From assembly GCA_021029095.1 (NCBI GenBank), contig JAJOHG010000099.1, positions 38,427 through 102,426 of the forward strand: 64,000 bases of DNA, written 5' to 3'. The notes under the pieces are model-generated. The model worked only from the letters and a program-made list of their open reading frames with translations. It was not told where the DNA came from and did not search any database. Positions 22,815-33,401 of the stretch are shown in pieces; positions within the stretch are counted from its first letter, which is position 1; every line of letters starts with the position of its first letter. This stretch comes from Phellopilus nigrolimitatus (Eukaryota; Basidiomycota; Agaricomycetes; Hymenochaetales; Hymenochaetaceae). The position numbers and the translations under genes were made by a program.

Positions 22815-24378
22815 TTACTTTTTCCCATACGCCGCTGTAAGTTTGGCCTTCACATGCTCGCCTGCGGTGATGACCTCGTATTTAGACGGCATGTCGGCGG
22901 AGACACAGCTCTGAATCGGCTATAGCAAAGCAAAATGATAGATGAGTTAGCTTAGAGTGGTAGGAGGGAATGTTCAAAACTATGCTGACTTCGAGTTTGA
23001 CGTGGTAGTCGACGCCGAAAAAGAGTGGCATCGAATGGCGTTCGACGCCCGTCCTATTGATAGCTCTGTGGACGGTCGACTTAAAGATGTCATCTAAAGA
23101 ACGTATTAGTGTTGAAAGCAAAGGATCAAATTTTGGCGTACTTGTCCATCTTGCGAGTTGGTCTCCGATGCTGTCGGAGAGCATACGGTAAATCATACGA
23201 ACTTCACACAGTCAAGAGAGGGATCAATTACTTTATGACAAGTGTCCCAGGAATTGGTGTCGCATTGACCCATTCCTTATTGGCGTTGAGCACTTGAAGA
23301 GCCTCGATATCTGGCTCTTGCCATAGTATTGTGAAACACTGATTGCGAGGTAAGCTCGCCTGTTGATTATGAACATCTCATCGAATGTACCTCAAAGCTG
23401 TGAGCCATTTCAATTCCCGTCTTCTTCAGTACAAGATGCATGACAGATAAATACAGCACTCACTCAGTGTGGGCGCCAATGCCGAGCACTCTGTCATCAT
23501 GTGGTCCTGTTTGAGGCGGGTAGTGAAGGACACGCATAATCGCAGCAGCTTCTTGAGTCTAAGACACAATTTAAGCCAGGAGAATACGCGATAAGATCAT
23601 AAAACCACAATTCAGACCTTGTCATCAAAGAAACTCTCAGGAAGATCGAGAGCAATGGCGAAGAGTGGAAAAAGCTTTCTTCCGAATGCTACTGCTGCGT
23701 TGCTGAATGTAAACACGTCAACTCATATCGCCCCAAATCAGATTTTACAGGCGCACTAATAGCTCATAAGATCCTCCTGGAATCCAAGAACTTCGGAAGG
23801 CCAGACGTTTCCACCAGACATCGCACTTTGTTTAGAGCTGTAGGTCTCTTCAGGACCAATATTATATGCTTCATGAAGGTCGCCTCTGTTCTCTGGGTCG
23901 TTGTTCTCGCTCAAAAGAACAGTATAGCCTCTAAAATTATCCATTTTACGGCTATCGTACTGTTAAGGAAAGGACAGGCTCGTCATCGAAAGCAAACATA
24001 GAAGTCTAGCAGACGGACTATCGTACTTTGAGTTTCTTTTCTTCGGGAAGGGCGAAGAATCTTTTCCCCGCCTCAATAGCCCTAGATATATCTTCTTCCG
24101 GGATATCGTGGTTCTTGACTGCTACCGTTCAATATCACTTCAGCTAATAACATGGAGAGCCTTACCATAGAAGAAACCGACGTTTATGCAAGCGTCTCGA
24201 ACATCTTTAGCAAGCTGCTGTCGAACGAGAGGATCGGGGTTAGTTGCATCTTTCATATCGCTGACGATTAGATTAGAGACTGGCGATAACCTCCAGTATC
24301 CTGTGCTCACAGGACCGGAATCTCTTTGAAACCATAGTCTGAACGACTTGCGGTCTGAAGGACTGACTCAATAACCAT
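22815..24378 (-). CDS. Fe(II)/2-oxoglutarate-dependent dioxygenase (isopenicillin N synthase-like)
   Basis: Intact gene of 11 exons (24378-24311, 24260-24166, 24118-24027, 23959-23757, 23702-23618, 23558-23464, 23397-23391, 23338-23232, 23170-23142, 23093-22990, 22919-22815), 329 residues, no frame break. N-terminal DIOX_N region: DACINVGFFYVKNHDIPEED, then GYTVLLSENNDPENRGDLHE and GGNVWP. Core: iron ligands in GIGAHTDFECFTILWQ (HxD) and STVHRAINRTG (distal His), and the 2OG-binding RxS in ERHSMPLFFG. Exon 7 is only 7 nt and encodes most of D-F-E. Substrate cannot be told; relatives act in secondary metabolism or detoxification. Confidence 0.93.
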
Positions 24379-25291
24379 TTCTGCGATGTGGTTGAAGTGC
24401 AAAAGTTGATGAGCTATCTCAATCTTGAGCCTTAAATTAGACTATCCATAGTTCACACGGGTCGTGGAGCATTTTCGTTCCACAAGCAGGCGCGACATAT
24501 ATATCATATGTACAAACGCTAAGAGACGAAAGGAGAGGTTGCTTCACCTACAGACATAACTGACAACATTATTACGAGCATGATTCAGCCCATATTCGCT
24601 GTCCTGGTACCAGGATATAGAAATCGTTAAGATAGACAGTCAATCTGGCCCAGGCTCTAGCGGCGAAGGAACTCAAATGAGCACACCATGTCAAAGGAAA
24701 TATAAAAAGCAGCTGATTAAAGCGACCCGGCGGAAAATATGCCACCCTTATGCAAGTTTGTGCTCATTATGGGGAAGGTCATGTTAGTAAATTCGACCGC
24801 AATGCAAATAGGTAGATGAAGTCTATGCTTTGATGACTCGAAGAGCTTCCGCAGAACTCCATCGAACGCATCGCTGATGCTGCGCCCAAGGTTAGCACAA
24901 AGCAAGGAAAACTTCGGTGCTACACACATATCGGAGATGTCTTCCTTTCTTCGGAGCGCAGTGCCTGAGTGTCTGAAAGCACAGTATACGATAAGGCGTA
25001 ACGTAAGCTGAAGTAGACGACTGTGGATCGCAAGGCACGCAGCCTCTTGAATCCGCGGTGTGGATAAACATAATGAAAGCGACGAGCAAGTTTCTGAAGA
25101 TCGAAGACGAGCAAGTATATGCGTGATGATCTTTAAAGCTCCAATGTGAAACACGCGGTCACAATAGCGCCAATGCTAGCGATCAATATATGTGACTCGT
25201 TCGAGACTGCAGCTCCGGAATGACTCGTGCATATAATTCAATGCACTCGCGATAAAAAGTTGCCCCCGGAGAACGATACAGAAAGTGAAAA
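24379..25291. promoter_or_regulatory. Divergent intergenic region
   Basis: About 0.9 kb between the dioxygenase start (minus) and a small gene start (plus). A minus-strand frame at 24717-25154 has no start or splice support and no recognisable motif, so I do not call it. Confidence 0.35.
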
Positions 25292-25727
25292 ATGTCTAGC
25301 GCCCATACAGAAGAAGTCGCGGAGATTTCTGCACAAGCGTAGGTCTTGTTCGTCCCTCGAGAATCAATGGTTGAAAGGATTCTCTTCATGACAGACCTCA
25401 TGCACCACCATCGCCAGTAGCTGAATCAGACATACCGCAAGATGTCGTCAAGCGCAAATCGCTACTTGAAAAACTGAAAGATGTCTTCAGGTCTCGATTC
25501 GGTCGCTCCAGGCAAGACAAGTCCAAGAAAGCAAAGGTGCACACCATCTTTTCCGCACATAGTCCATCTAAATGCCAAATTTGACATGCATTCATGTCGT
25601 CACGTTTGTTTAATGGACATAGATACCAAAGAAGCCTGTGCCATCGACTGCGCTTGACAAACGATACAAGGAAGCAGAGTCCAAGTACGGGGCCGGCTGG
25701 TCCATGCCCTCCCATCTGGCGCGCTAA
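25292..25727 (+). CDS. Small basic protein related to the YG-motif family
   Basis: Three exons, 25292-25338, 25395-25536 and 25623-25727, joined in frame to 97 residues. Order of parts: short acidic N terminus, Pro-rich segment, basic amphipathic helix (KSLLEKLKDVFRSRFGRSR), Lys-rich spacer, then LDKRYKEAESKYGAGWSMP. The last block is a shortened version of the family motif (Y-x2-A...YG-x-G), and the helix resembles RKSLKERLRRL in other members. Family membership is an inference. It lies tail to tail with the RBM25-like gene. Confidence 0.55.
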
Positions 25728-26481
25728 GAGAAAAGAGGGAAGCAGTGACGAGTAAAAAAGGGAAAGAGAAAGGGAGAGCCAGATAATGGAGGTCAGCAGG
25801 ACCCTATAGTCAGTCGGTCGTGCATGCTTGCAACAACGGATGACGCTTGATCTGTGAGGCTATCGCAGTACTCCGAGACAACAATGTTTTCCACATCGTG
25901 AAGATAAGCAAGAGGCAGGAACGCACGTTGGCCTTTGCCTTCCCACATACGCAGTTTACAGGAATCGATATTAAAAGGTAAAGAAGGCTCACCACGACCT
26001 GACAGACCTTATATGAAGGAAGACCCGGGTGCTGTATTGCAAGCAATTGATCAGGATGAGAAGGGAATGTCTACTGAGCGAGCACACCAAGAGAAGATCG
26101 CACGTTGAGGGTAAAACAATGATCAATGAATTCAAAACATCGAGAGGCTAACAGACTCAGCATATCTATTAGGCCGACAGGCATATCATGCGTGCCATAT
26201 ACATCATCGTACCGCATAGCGGACGCTCAGCTCAAGCGGAAATAAAAAGAGTAATATCATTTACACTTCAAAAAATATAGCATCAAATGGTGAACTCACG
26301 GCTCGTCTTTCCGAGTCCCGCTCCGCCAACGAGGAAGTTCCACCACCACCAATGTTCTTTTTAATTCGCAACCCATTATGACCAACGTGCAACCGCGGAT
26401 GCAAGCGCCTACCTTCAAGGTTAAGTATGCCGTGTTCCAAACAGGAACGCACCTGTACCCGTTCGCTCGACAACGTTCCTC
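25728..26481. other. Intergenic, no gene seen
   Basis: Spacer between convergent gene ends. Contains degenerate open frames only. Confidence 0.4.
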
Positions 26482-28624
26482 TCAATCGACCATCATCCGA
26501 TCCGTATGAAGGCCTTCGCCGTACGCCAAGCTCTCGAAGATGACCTGCCGCCAGAGCGAAACGACAAGCTCCGAAGCCTCTTCCTCTAATACCTAAAATA
26601 GAAGTTGAGATCATGCACTTGATTGCACAAAGTAGAGAAACGCACAGGTTCGAGACCTTCAACGAGTTTTTGAGGAGCCTTATGGTCTTTGATATGCTCC
26701 ACGCTAAACATGACCAGATCGTCATCTCAAGCTCTCCCAAGTAGTTAGTCATTAGACGTTTAATCAACGGCTCGAGTTTTCGATCGATCAGTTGCTAGAA
26801 CACTAATTCAGTACTTCCTCACGCAAATTAAGACATAGTAAACTTACATCCGAGACTCCATCCCAGCGAACCTTCGCTTTGAACAATACATCCTTGTCTT
26901 TCGCAACATTCTCACGAATTTTCTCAAGGCGTTCCTTTGCCTTCTCTCCCTCCGCAACGCTGAAATCTAGCTTCACGAGCGGTGCCTTGCGTTTCTTAAA
27001 GCCTTCATCTTCCTCGTCGTGCGTGAAGACAGCCGCTTTTGTCTCTGTAGACGGCTCTGCCTTCTGCGCAGCAGCCGTCTGCAGCGAGACGTTAAGCTTG
27101 ACGGGGGCGCCGTCGTCGAGTAGCATGCCCGCCTTTCGCTGCTCGTCTGCAAGCGCCTGCATCTCGTCCATTTGCCGAGCGAGGAACGCCTCGGATTCGC
27201 GCCGCAGGTTGTCCGCTTCCTTCTCCTCATAAATACGCGACTCCTCATCAGCAGCTTCCTCCGTTGCTAAGCGTCGTGCACGCTGACTTCGCCACCGTGT
27301 TCGGTCGGTGTAGAACAGTTCGTCGCTTTCGTCATCGTCCCAGATGTGTAAACGCGATTTCATCTCTATTCTGTCGCGCTCCTCTGCCTCCTTCACCGCT
27401 CGCTGGCGTGCGATAGATCGTTCCAGGGCGCTGACGCGCGTCCTTTCACGCGGTTCATAACGACGCTCACGCTGCGAGGGTCAACAATATGCTGTAACAA
27501 GAAAATGAGACTTACTCACATCCCTAAAAGAGCTCTCTTCATCTTTTCGTCTTGCGTCTTTCCGTTCCTCCTCAATCTCCTCATCTGATTTCTGTATACG
27601 ACTCGCCAAATTCCCCCCTTCGCTCCCACCTTCTTTCACGAAGCCCACTGGTTTGCTATATCCTTGCGCACCTTTGCCATAGCCCTGACGCGGAGGCGAT
27701 TGCGAAGACGTCTGCGGTTTCCCCCACTCACGCTGCTTTGGCCCTGCTGGTGTAACATTCGGCATGGGGACCTGCAAGTCCTTCATCTTTTCGCGTTCTT
27801 TTTTCGCAGCGCGCTCGCGGAAATGTGCAATTTCATCCATAACGAGTCCACGCTGCGTCTCCGGCAGATCTGCTTCCTGGAGGTCATGGAGATGAGGCGG
27901 AACGACGTATCTTTCTTTGTCAAGACTACCACTGTTGGCAGCCTCGTCGTGCTGCATTTTGATGTTCTTTAAAAGTGCATCGATTTCAGTCTTAGCTTTC
28001 GTCATTTGAGAATCATCTGTCTATAGAGAAAATTAGAGCACGGTGAATGAAGAATAGAAACCACTCACATCAGTGTTCATTCGCGAGGCGAAATAGGTAT
28101 CAATTTTTCCCCTATTAAGCTCATCGGCCCTCACCTGCATTCGAACAGCGTAAAACGACGCGTGACGAGAAGAAATAAAGCTTGCAGACGCACCAGAAGC
28201 TTCTTGGGTGTGCACCCATCCTCCATTGCAGGTAACTCAACGCCATCTAGTAACTTGACTGCTCGCGCAGCGCCCTCGGGGCTCTCGTACGTTGCAAAGC
28301 CAAAACCTTGAGGCTTGTTTGCAGGGGTGATTAGACGCTTGAAGGACACCAAGTATCCGCATGACTGTATCGAAATCAACAACGGTACGAACGATAAAAT
28401 TGCGAGCCACGTACCCCGAGTAGTTGATTGAGAAAAGGGTCCGTGATGCCCCCGGATATCGAGCCGACGAAGATGGTTATTCCTTCCTGCGCAGGACGCA
28501 TCGGGGGTGGAGGTTGCTGCCTTTGAGCAAGAGTCATCATCGAGGGCCCTTGGCCGTACGAAGGCATGGGCGGACGTAGACCAAGACCAGGCCGATTCAT
28601 GTTCATGCCTGGGTATCCCTGCAT
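26482..28624 (-). CDS. RBM25/Snu71-like splicing factor (RRM + PWI)
   Basis: U1-associated splicing regulator of the nucleus. Seven exons: 28624-28415, 28364-28194, 28134-28069, 28020-27520, 27471-26848, 26794-26646 and 26592-26482, about 610 residues. Met/Pro/Gly-rich N terminus, then an RRM (ITIFVGSISGGITD as RNP2, PQGFGFATYESPEGAARAVK as RNP1). The middle is a charged Arg/Glu/Asp-rich region (HIWDDDESDELFY) with coiled-coil character. The C terminus is a PWI domain (LEPLIKRLMTNYLGELE ... SLWRQVIFESLAYGEGLHT). One base is missing near 26725, between GELE and DDLVMFSVEHIKDHK; the PWI domain is otherwise complete, so this is probably an assembly error. Confidence 0.9.
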
Positions 28625-29093
28625 TTTGCACTAGACTTCCGGTTCAACCTGCTAGCACGGACGTATAAGCATGCCAAAAAAACAAGAGAGATATTGAGTA
28701 TACCTTCGTCGTCGTTGTCAGCCACAGCAGCGCTGACGGAGTTCGGCGTTGGGTGAGCGTGCTCGAAGATGATGACGGAGAATTCCAAGGCAGAGAGACT
28801 CGGTTACTTTGCCATTTCTGTGCCGTTTCCATTTCCGGTTATTACGTAACAATATTTCCTTTCATTATGTAACAGCTTACTTCTATAATATGCAAGTCCA
28901 ACTTGTATATCCTAACTTGCCTCATTCTATTCCTCAGCAATGAGCCTGCAACTCACGTCAATCCATTGAAGAAAAGAAATAAGATATTACTAAACAATAA
29001 AAACAACAACAAACCGAAAATGCAGATATACATTGGTGCAGATAAAAAAGTGGTAAGTTGTACACGCTATGGAAACAAGGCCCATTGTCACCA
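28625..29093. other. Intergenic, no gene seen
   Basis: Separates the RBM25-like start from the GH16 stop (both minus). Two overlapping minus frames at 28644-28832 could be leader sequence of the RBM25-like transcript. An A/C-rich stretch lies at 28980-29050. Confidence 0.4.
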
Positions 29094-30573
29094 CTATGGT
29101 ATGCCAGCATGCATGGCGGCCGCCAGGATAACAGACACACCAATAGAGGTAAGACCCGCCCAGCCGAGCAAGTTAGCTCGGCGCGGCGCGGCGCTCGCTT
29201 TGATGACGCTGCTCATCGGATTCGTGCCGGATCCAAAGATCTTGACAGACTTGACCTCGAAATACGCATTGTCGAAGTTCGACGGCGGACCCGTCACCCA
29301 GTCGACGTAACAATCCCCCGTGCACGTCTGCGAGAAAACAGTTGTCTGGCCGGCACTAGAGTTGGGGAAGAATCAGTGATGCTAATTGGGGAAGATAGAG
29401 GATACTAATGAACCCACAGATCACCGCAGAGCGTGATGTCAAAGACGAGGTTCTGAGGCCTGAAGAAGTTGTCTATGTTGCAGCCGGTGTTTGGCCAGTT
29501 CACAACTGGGATTCCCAAACTGCCAGTGTCGAAGCTGGTGACGTTGTCCGAGGACAGGGAAGATGGGATAGACGAGCGCTAAGCATTCAAATTGAATTTC
29601 AGCAAACCTGCGCAGGTTATAAAAGCACGAACGTTGAAGAACCAGACGCTGAAGAATATTTGAGTCATAAGCTCGTCTAATTTGGGCAAGAAGAAAGTGA
29701 TACTGACGAAATGCCGGATGCAGCGAACTCGGTGACGTAAATGCCTCCTCCCGCAACAGCAAACGCTTCTCCATACGAAGAAGTGTTGGGATCTGTCGTG
29801 GTACAGCCTTGGTTACCGTTCGCCTCAAAATCGCAGTCAGTTGAGTTCACAAGCGTGCTTGTCTGTGTCGCATTTGACTGGACACAACCCTAAGAAGAAA
29901 CGAAGATAAGATAAAATTTCAAATACGCGAGATAGAAAACGTACGGGCTCAGTATGTAAAGTCATTTGGTTGTTCTTGACGTCATTGACACCCTCGAATG
30001 TGTCGATCTCACCCCCGGTAGGCCAATCCGGGGCGACAGACCAGAAAGAAGGCCAGGTAGAGCACTAGCAAATAATCAGCAATTGACGCTTGAAAATAAG
30101 CAGCAACGTACTCCATAAGGCACATGTAAGAAATCCGCAATCCACACACTCCCTACTGTAAACTGATCTGCACTCGTAATATGAAGCGTGTTTCTCTTTT
30201 CGCCGAAGCTGAGCGTCGTAGAGTTGTCGACTTGCATAATTGCGTTCCCAGCATCATTGACGAAAGCAATGTTGCTTTTCTGTGCCACCGACTGGCTGAC
30301 GAACCTATAGGTATATATTTGTTAGCTACATTCTAAGCAGGTGGGTGATGGGTACCCACACTGCATCACCGTTTGTGAGATTATCGACTGAACATTGAAT
30401 TAATAAAATGAGCTGGCAACAAATTTTGGATACACACAATGGTCGAGAAATGTCCAACCATCGAAGAAGGACGAGCCTGAGTACTCCATCGCAAAATTGT
30501 ACGCTGTGGCTCCAGACATACTAGGCAGCATTGCCAGAGCCGCAGCAGTCGCAGTGAAAATCGTCGACTTCAT
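29094..30573 (-). CDS. GH16 endo-beta-glucanase (laminarinase type), probable GPI anchor
   Basis: Secreted hydrolase acting on beta-1,3 or mixed-link glucans. Eight exons (30573-30438, 30387-30360, 30304-30112, 30064-29945, 29889-29708, 29648-29633, 29578-29418, 29355-29094), 365 residues, no frame break. N-terminal signal peptide ([17 protein letters not shown]), then [12 protein letters not shown]. The catalytic motif [10 protein letters not shown] carries both acidic residues of GH16. Later landmarks: [42 protein letters not shown] segment and [11 protein letters not shown] hydrophobic C terminus ([20 protein letters not shown]) after a small-residue stretch suggests GPI attachment. Exon 6 is only 16 nt. 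Confidence 0.92.
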
Positions 30574-31839
30574 CGTTGCTAACGGCAAGAAGAAACGTGT
30601 TTCGCAGCGTGTGTGAAATATGTCGCCTACAGCCTTGAAAGTCGAGCAAACGCGACGAAGAAGCAAAAGTCGCGATAGTGGAAAGAAACAAAGAACGTCT
30701 TTCGCGATTTGAAGAGACTAAGACGAAGATGACGGGCATGGTCTCTAAAAGTGGGTGGGAGCTATTGACGGCGGAAGTGAGTTCGGCTTGTCATCCTCGC
30801 CTCAGAATCTGTGTCAATCATATCCAGGACCGTGTCCGCAAATAGCAATCAATACGTCAGGTACTCACTTTACGGCTCTCCTCTTGGATGACGCTCACTG
30901 GTCCTTCTCGAATCGAAAATTTCTAGCTCGTAGGATCTTATAAAGTATTCTTACAACTTAGGATTAGCTCACGTTTTTCAGAACATGTCTATACTGCAAT
31001 TACAGGTTTGGAGTCGGCACTTCCGGGCTTTTCGGCACGTCTATACAAGGCTTCATTTGACTTACTAAGCACTTGAAGTCAATGGCTCGGAAGAGTTTGA
31101 AAACTGAAACGAAGAGATGGCTGATGCCCATTGACATTGAGAAAACCTGCCGAGTCAGGGACTCAGTTATACTTCCTAGCTTTTGAACAGATCTGGACTC
31201 CAGTTTTCACGACGCGATCGTCAGGTCTAGGAACGCCAATCGCGCGTCGATCGTTTAGATCTACGCGTTCCTCGAATCCTCATGCGGAAGCCCCCGAATT
31301 CTGTAGAAAGGCTTCGTGAAAACTAAATAAATAGCGCAAAATCAGTGCCTAAAGGATGAAGGAAAAAAATCAAGGGCAGAATTCGGGATCACAGGAAGGG
31401 TGAATGATCACAAAAAGGGTGAAATTACCAAGAACATATTTACATTCCCATGTCTACGGCACTGCCCACTGGCAAGGGACTGATTACGCCTGCTGTCATA
31501 CAATTTTCCACGCACACAGCCGCATTTTTAAGGCCTATAATAACGGGCGCCTAAGAAGAAACTCGTATTTATCACCTCTTTTGGGTTTGCCACCTCTCTT
31601 ATGCACCAATCCAAGGCATCTGCTCCTCGCTCTTATCCTTGCTAGTTGAGCATCTTATTCCAGAAGATGCAAATTTTGCCGAAGCATTGACAGGCTTTGT
31701 CGGAACCGTTCTTCGAAATTCTGTTCAAAGCACATTCATAAGTATCTGCAGAATCTCAGCCCTGCTCGGTGTCAGATCAAATCTGCAAGAAAGGCTTTCA
31801 ATTGAGAGCTGTAGTGGGAATAATCCCCTACAATTCAGT
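30574..31839. other. Intergenic, no gene seen
   Basis: About 1.27 kb between the GH16 start and the tRNA-Val at the outer end of arm 2. Short AT-rich frames only. A small local direct repeat (GGGTGAA-type) occurs near 31397-31420. Confidence 0.45.
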
Positions 31840-31934
31840 GACTCAGTGGTCTAGCGGTTATGATATCTGTCTAACATTTAAGAAATAGCTCTTCACTACA
31901 CAGATGGTTCCAGGTTCAATTCCTGGCTGAGTCA
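31840..31934 (+). tRNA. tRNA-Val (AAC) with intron, second copy
   Basis: Same exon sequence as the minus-strand copy at 15206-15301, in opposite orientation, at the outer end of arm 2. Acceptor GACTCAG/CTGAGTC, anticodon loop CTAACAC (AAC). The intron after position 37 (about 22 nt, AT-rich) is unrelated in sequence to that of the other copy. Confidence 0.93.
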
Positions 31935-32238
31935 TACTTTTCTTATATCTCTTAACCTTTTTTATTTTACTTGCCTTTTAAACCAGTCGTCTTAGGCTCT
32001 TGTTCCAACTATAATATTATAACTTTTGCTAGTGTAGAACATTGTCCGGCGCTGAATTGTAGATATCACATGTATATATTATATCGCGCAAACAGAGGAG
32101 TGAGTAGTATACAGTGAGTGGAGTATTATAACACTTCGAATCCGAACATATGGTGTATGCTATGAGTATCTGCGGGCTGTAAGACATAGAAACGAGCTGG
32201 GGAGTCTTTTTTGAAGACCATGCATGAGTCCATGGCAA

Positions 32239-33237
32239 TTAAGCCTGATGTCGAGTCCCCACCCACATTCTCTTCGGGGCGCTGTATGCACCATTCACAA
32301 GATACCACATGCACGCGAAGGGCAGGGATGGAAGCGACGTTAGAGAAGGCAGAGGCAGCGCAAATATGTTATGTGGAGTGACAGAAGGGTCGGTCGCAGC
32401 CTCGACGCCTTCCTTCAGGCTCGCCATCTCCGAAGAGCTGAAAAGTATGTGCTTGTCGTTGAGCATGGTATCGGCATCGTCACCCGACTGGAGCCGCGCG
32501 CCTTGGAAAAGGGGAGACGCGAGGGGATGCGGAGGACGCGTGAGGAGATGCAATGTCGAGTCGTCGATTGAGAAGAACGAGGAGAAGAACGAGAGCAGCG
32601 GGAGACGGTGAGAATGCGACCGTTGGAAAGATGAGGGATTAGACACGGATGCCGATTTCAGACGGCCGTGCGGAGAGCTGTCTTCCCCGTCAACGGCTGA
32701 GATGAGGCTCTCCGTTCGCTCCCGAGCTCGAATTTGAAATCGTCCATCAACGTAGGTGAATGTGTTCGGGAACGGCTGTCTGCCTAGCGGGTACCGCCGT
32801 TGCAGAACCAGCGCCTCCTTCCGACCTGCACGCTCGACAGCCGCCTCGAGCTCCGCAGTGCTCATGACGCTCGGGTTCGCGTCCGGGTCCACATTCTCGA
32901 CCGGGGACATTTCCCAGATTTCGACGAGCGGCGAATGCAGACTGGCAGAGTCCACACTGACGCTGCGAGGCGAGAGTGCTTCCCAGTCCGTACTCAGGCT
33001 GTTTCCCCTCCGACCTCTAGTTGCCGTCGTCATCGCAGAGTCCGAAGGAAAGCTCACGTCCGTCGCGATGGACAGAGGGCTTGACGGGCTCGATTCAGAT
33101 CCAGGATTGGGGAAGATAAAGATGGACCGCTCGAGGTCGTCTGCAAGCTCGCCGTCCGCATTTTGGTAGTCATTTTGCATTGGAATCGAGAGCTGTCGTG
33201 CACGATGTGGCGACTCTGTGAAGTACTGATGAGCCAT
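32239..33237 (-). CDS. Serine-rich protein of unknown function (arm 2 copy)
   Basis: Single open frame of 332 residues starting MAHQYFTESPHRARQLS. Nearly identical to the arm 1 gene but with an intact start region. Ser/Pro/Arg-rich, with DLERSIFIFPNPG, ELEAAVERAGRK, PFPNTFTYVDGRF and a Phe/Ser/Leu-rich stretch (RLPLLSFFSSFFSIDDS). No known domain recognised and no signal peptide seen. Conservation of the frame between copies suggests it is, or recently was, a real protein. Confidence 0.6.
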   Translation of the reverse strand: MAHQYFTESPHRARQLSIPMQNDYQNADGELADDLERSIFIFPNPGSESSPSSPLSIATDVSFPSDSAMTTATRGRRGNSLSTDWEALSPRSVSVDSASLHSPLVEIWEMSPVENVDPDANPSVMSTAELEAAVERAGRKEALVLQRRYPLGRQPFPNTFTYVDGRFQIRARERTESLISAVDGEDSSPHGRLKSASVSNPSSFQRSHSHRLPLLSFFSSFFSIDDSTLHLLTRPPHPLASPLFQGARLQSGDDADTMLNDKHILFSSSEMASLKEGVEAATDPSVTPHNIFALPLPSLTSLPSLPFACMWYLVNGAYSAPKRMWVGTRHQA

Positions 33238-33401
33238 GGGTGTCGTGATAGTCGTAAACCAGACAGAATTTTCTTGTCAGGATGAAATCTTTTGACAGAA
33301 GTTAAAAAGGAGATGAAGCTGAGCGGTACCACCCGGGCGACACGGTGGTCGGCGGACAGTCTGCTCCAGCAGGTAGCTACTAGCAGTATAGCAGTGCTAT
33401 T

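Noticed and set aside
26261..26420. Minus-strand frame with LVGGAGLGKT, P-loop-like
   Set aside because: Very short, no flanking NTPase motifs, and lies in the 3' spacer after the RBM25-like stop codon.
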